A DNA stretch of 11,169 nt from positions 94,814 to 105,982 of the forward strand of contig NW_003150769.1 in assembly GCF_000003605.2 (NCBI RefSeq), given 5' to 3'. Positions within the stretch are counted from its first letter, which is position 1. Every line of letters starts with the position of its first letter. Of the stretch, positions 8,275 through 11,169 are shown piece by piece. The translations under genes were made by a program, and so were the position numbers. The DNA is from Saccoglossus kowalevskii (Eukaryota; Hemichordata; Enteropneusta; Harrimaniidae). The notes under the pieces were generated by a model. It was not told the origin of the DNA. It saw only the letters and a program-made list of their open reading frames with translations, and did not search any database.

Positions 8275-8446
8275 ATAGTTATATTTCCATGTTGTAAAAA
8301 TGTGCAAATTTGAATATATGCAAATTAGGTATATTTCTGTCAGTCTGTCAATCTAGATACCTTTCCGAAAAGCACTGTGAAGAAATTTATTTCTGTTGCA
8401 ATTTGTGACGGGTTGGTCCCCTTTTTTGGCTAGAATTACTGGACTA
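8275..8446 (-). repeat. Right inverted terminal repeat of the DIRS-like element
   Basis: Inverted partner of 4888-5078. It keeps the octamer ATGCAAAT (8318-8325), the TATTTCTGTTGCAATTTGTGA block and the terminal TAGTCCAGT (as ACTGGACTA at 8438-8446). The outer 30 bases differ more, with an extra CCTTTTTTGGC stretch absent from the left copy. Confidence 0.92.
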
Positions 8447-8449
8447 TAT
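8447..8449. repeat. TAT flanking trinucleotide, right copy
   Basis: Second copy of the trinucleotide at 4885-4887, directly outside the right terminal repeat. On the minus strand it is the Ile codon ATA of the LINE ORF2 frame. Confidence 0.75.
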
Positions 8450-10040
8450 GACATAGTTAAGCATTGGATTAGTATGCTCATCAATATTTCCCAGAATACA
8501 TTTTAGAGCATTTAATGTGAAAATGAGTTCTGTGAATGAGGATAACCATTTTCTAACTGAATTCCAAAAAATGTATATAAATTTACAATCCCAAAATAAG
8601 TGATAGTAATCTACACTAACCGCTTCACAAAAAGAGCATAGAGGAGAATCTTTGAGATTCCATGCATACAGAAGTTGATTAGAAGGCAAACATTTCATAG
8701 TAAGCTTGTACTGGAAATTTCTAAGCTTTGTATTGATTGTGATTTTATATGGGAGTGTACATAGAGGTCCCCATGGTATTATAACATCCAGGATGACATG
8801 CCAGTATTGCTGGATACGTCTTGGAATTTCAGCAGCACAGCATGCAATTCTTTATTAATTTTATCACCACTTAGCCATTTACAATTACGCATGTTTGGTT
8901 TACATACACATAATTTGTTTCCAGCACAACCAGCTATGAGATTTTTCCATTTTGAAGGAATGGCAGATTTTAACTGAAAAAATTTGTATCGGGTACATAC
9001 ATCCTCATATTGTAAAATAATTCAAATGATACAAAATTACAGTTCTCATCAAGAAGGTCATTAATAAAAACAATACCATGCTCAATAAAACTTCTCCAAA
9101 CTATTGGTATACTATTTATGCGGATATTAGAATTATTCAAAATGATTTCCTGACAAAGACTTTCAATCGTAGGTTCTGATTCAATACAATTATAACGCAG
9201 ACATGCTGTAAGAATTTGTTTTTAAGAAATTAGAATATAAAGGGTCCAATATTGTATGGTCCTTCTCTTTAAGGTTTGATAAATATAATAAAGAACCACC
9301 AAAGCTACCTAAAAGATAGTTATAAAGTCTACTACAGAAAGAACTTTTCACATGAATAAGCCTTGGTATCCAAGCAGCTTTAAGAGAATTGTTAAAAACC
9401 CTTCAAATTGATTAAATTCAGACTGCCCTTATCATACGTGTTGTAAACTGTGTTTCTTCTAACCCAGTCACGTTTACCTCCCCACAAAAACTGAAACACC
9501 GGGGTTTCATACTTTAAAAAAAATGCTCATTGGGCGAGGGAAGTGAAATGAACAGATGTACAAATTGAGAATTCACTAATGCTTTAATTATAATAATCTT
9601 ACCATACAACGTAAGACCCCTACCTCTCCATGGCTGCAGTATTTTCCTCGCTTTCACAAGACGAGTATTAAAATTTAGTGTGACTAGCTGCGATAAATCT
9701 TCAGGAATATGAATACCCAATACATCAACAGATCCGTCAACCCAAGTTAAAGGATGTGACGTCTCAATATGGAAATTACTATGTTTTAATGACCCGGTAC
9801 GCTTCACTTTACATTTTTCATAATTCGGTTTTAGACAGAAAACTTTAGAAAAACCACTAATAATATCCATCAATTTACAAAATGTTTTGTAGGCACAATT
9901 GTGAAACTCGTGTCATCTGCGTATTGTGAAATTTTGTTTTCAATTGGTCCTGTAAATAAACTATTTATTTCCTCGCAATTTCTTATTCTAATAGCCAAAA
10001 GCTCAACAGCAATGACAAATAGATATGGTGATAATGGATC
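8447..10040 (-). pseudogene. L1/Tx1-like LINE ORF2: reverse transcriptase to C-terminal region (upstream piece)
   Basis: Reading leftwards from 10040, the minus strand shows DPLSPYLFVIAVELLA, then the catalytic box QYADDTSF (YADD intact, 9912-9923). After a frameshift come GFSKVFCLKPNYEKCK, VDVLGIHI and GRGLTLYGKIIIIKALV (9514-9873). After a further slip in an 8-T run come FQFLWGGKRDWVRRN and LKAAWIPRLIHVKS, and finally a C-terminal CCHC-type finger, LCSFCEAVSVDYYHLFWDC (8585-8641), before LNYVI. These are the RT thumb and C-terminal landmarks of L1-type ORF2. Residues before DPLSPYLF, including the QG that normally precedes it, the palm's first Asp and the endonuclease, are absent and a stop lies at 10047-10049. 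This suggests 5' truncation at about 10041. At least three frame breaks make it inactive. It continues at 4884. Confidence 0.92.
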
Positions 10041-10489
10041 AAATATTCAGTTCAAATATTAAGTCAAACCTTTTCTTGAGAGCCAACAGTTTTATCAGAA
10101 ACAAGAATCTAGAGGACAATTCATTAAACATTCTCCGACTGAAGAAATTCTTTCTCAGTTCAGTCAAGCCATTGCAACCTACGGTTATATATAATAAAAG
10201 GTTGAATATGCAAATTATAATTTTTCTTCGCTCAATTTTGAGCTTACAGTAATGTTGGTTTGCTTTGACCATGATACATCAGATTGGAACTGACTTTTAC
10301 ACAATTTTAGTTATCTAATTAAGGACTTTCTGTATCGCCAGAAAGTTTTGAGGTGCTAATTTTACAAATTTGGCTAGTGTATTGTTTAGAAGCCACTACC
10401 ACATTTTGTAACTTGGTCCATTGTTTACAAATTATAATCCACAATTGACAGGATATGGAGATGGGATATGTGCTTATATATATACGTCA
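10041..10489. other. Spacer between two LINE fragments, no gene recognised
   Basis: Overlapping open frames of about 75 residues on both strands (10025-10272) show no family resemblance and mirror each other because the composition avoids stops. One clear stem-loop is present, ACTTTCTG (10325-10332) against CAGAAAGT (10339-10346) with a six-base loop. I see nothing else that I can support. Confidence 0.5.
10325..10346. repeat. Perfect 8-base-pair stem-loop
   Basis: ACTTTCTG-TATCGC-CAGAAAGT forms an uninterrupted 8-base stem with a six-base loop, between the two LINE fragments. It may be a remnant of a LINE end, but no family was recognised. Confidence 0.4.
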
Positions 10490-11169
10490 AAATGGCGCCT
10501 GGCTGTTAATACAGAGAAAACAAAGGTTATTGTATTCAATAAATCAAACAGAGCCCTGAGCAATAATATATTCTTCTTCGCTGAAAAAGAAATTGCCATA
10601 GTTAAGCAAATTAATTACCTGGGTATAACTATAAGTGCTAATGGCAAACATAAAGAGGGTATCAATAATTTAAAAAATAAAGGGATGAAAGCTCTCTTTG
10701 CTTTGAAATGCAAACTCTGTTATGACAACTCACTAAACATACCCCTCCAACTATCTTTATTTGACAAACTGATAAGACCAATTATTGTATATGGTAGTGA
10801 TGTTTGGGGTGATGAAAGCACAACTAAGTCTGCAATTGAGGATGTCCATCTTTCATTTTGTCGGTTCATTCTTGGTCTCTCAAAATTCACACCAAAAATG
10901 GCTGTTTATGGTGAGCTAGGAAGGTACCCCATTGACTGTTTTATCAAGAAACAACAACTTAAATATTTCAACCGGGTAACAAACTCTGATAACACATTAC
11001 TAAGAGAAGCCTACTTAGTAAACAAGAATGTAAAAAGTAAATGGTTTACAAGTGTAGAAACCCTCATGCAAGATTTAGATGTTGTCACCATTGTAAACTC
11101 AAGTGAAAAAATAATTAAGAAAAATTTAGACTTTATTCATAAAAAAATAAACAAATCATTTGAGACCAA
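10490..11169 (+). pseudogene. LINE reverse transcriptase, C-terminal part (5'-truncated, open at right edge)
   Basis: One uninterrupted plus frame (phase from 10502) runs at least 220 codons to the end of the window. It begins with the post-catalytic RT segment KWRLAVNTEKTKVIVFNKS, then INYLGITISANG (thumb entry), MKALFALKCKL, LFDKLIRPIIVYGSDVWG and FCRFILGLSKFTPKMAVYGE LGRYPI. These match the RT C-terminus of CR1/L2/Jockey-type LINEs, a different group from the L1-like element on the other strand. The YADD box and everything before it are missing: the frame upstream of about 10490 does not resemble RT and a stop lies at 10409-10411. This looks like 5' truncation during insertion. The frame is undamaged over 660 bases, so it is the youngest-looking retroelement here. 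Clade assignment is tentative. Confidence 0.85.

Larger units (their letters stand above)
4888..8446 (+). mobile_element. DIRS-like tyrosine-recombinase retrotransposon, degenerate, 3559 bases
   Basis: The element has inverted terminal repeats (4888-5078 and 8275-8446), a plus-strand reverse transcriptase/RNase H remnant (about 5532-6809) and a tyrosine recombinase remnant (about 7237-7590). This gene order and the inverted ends are the hallmarks of the DIRS group, which copies RNA into DNA and integrates a circular intermediate with a tyrosine recombinase instead of a DDE integrase. The inside is clearly more GC-rich than the host flanks. It is dead: many frameshifts, changed catalytic residues, internal deletions, a missing recombinase C-terminus and a 380-base insertion at 6848. 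It interrupts the minus-strand LINE. Alternative: a cut-and-paste transposon that carries DIRS sequence as cargo; the 3-base flank fits either view, but no DDE transposase is visible. Confidence 0.85.

Noticed and set aside
4888-8446. Reading the 3.56 kb insert as a DDE cut-and-paste transposon
   Set aside because: No DDE transposase is visible, while RT/RNase H and recombinase remnants lie in DIRS order between the inverted repeats. Kept as an alternative only.
10025-10272. Mirror open frames of 75-77 residues on both strands
   Set aside because: No resemblance to RT or any other family, and each overlaps the other; the minus frame is also different from the LINE frame ending at 10040.
1-11169. 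tRNA, rRNA, CRISPR-like arrays, long microsatellites
   Set aside because: No tRNA B-box with matching cloverleaf, no rRNA-like stretch, no regularly spaced repeats and no extended simple repeats were seen by eye.

Overview
This is animal (metazoan) nuclear DNA, most likely from a marine invertebrate. It is AT-rich, has no compact operon-like gene layout, carries vertebrate/invertebrate-style core promoter motifs, and is dominated by decayed retrotransposons of types common in molluscs, cnidarians, lancelets and similar animals (L1/Tx1-like LINE, a second LINE, a DIRS-like tyrosine-recombinase retrotransposon). The species cannot be fixed from the sequence. No complete, convincing host protein-coding gene lies in the window.

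Left third (1 to about 4240): mostly AT-rich sequence with no supported gene. The exception is a CpG-richer island at about 2990-3600 that looks like a housekeeping-type promoter firing leftwards (minus strand). It has an inverted CCAAT box, a GTCACGTGAC E-box palindrome and a YY1-type AAAATGGCGAC element in the right order and spacing, followed by a consensus splice donor that would close a short non-coding first exon at 3370. The rest of that gene would be intronic here or lie beyond the left edge.

Right two thirds (4242-11169): a nest of mobile elements. A minus-strand, 5'-truncated L1/Tx1-like LINE runs from 10040 down to its ORF2 stop at 4705. It is split by a 3559-base element (4888-8446) with about 170-190 base inverted terminal repeats and a TAT trinucleotide on both sides. 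Deleting that element plus one TAT joins the two LINE pieces exactly in frame. The element is a degenerate DIRS-like retrotransposon on the plus strand, with a reverse transcriptase/RNase H remnant followed by a tyrosine recombinase remnant. It is itself interrupted by a 380-base non-autonomous transposon (6848-7227) flanked by a 6-base ATACAG duplication. The order of events is therefore LINE first, then DIRS-like element, then the small transposon. Next to the LINE stop codon is another 440-base inverted-repeat-bounded element (4242-4681). A different LINE fragment, plus strand, opens at about 10490 and is still open at the right edge.

The most unusual item is at 7328-7783. The recombinase remnant, with its first catalytic arginine motif, continues in one open frame into a cysteine-rich CXC-like (Tesmin/TSO1-like) tail with an acidic C-terminus, a stop codon and an AATAAA signal 18 bases later. 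The catalytic C-terminal half of the recombinase is missing and this tail stands in its place.
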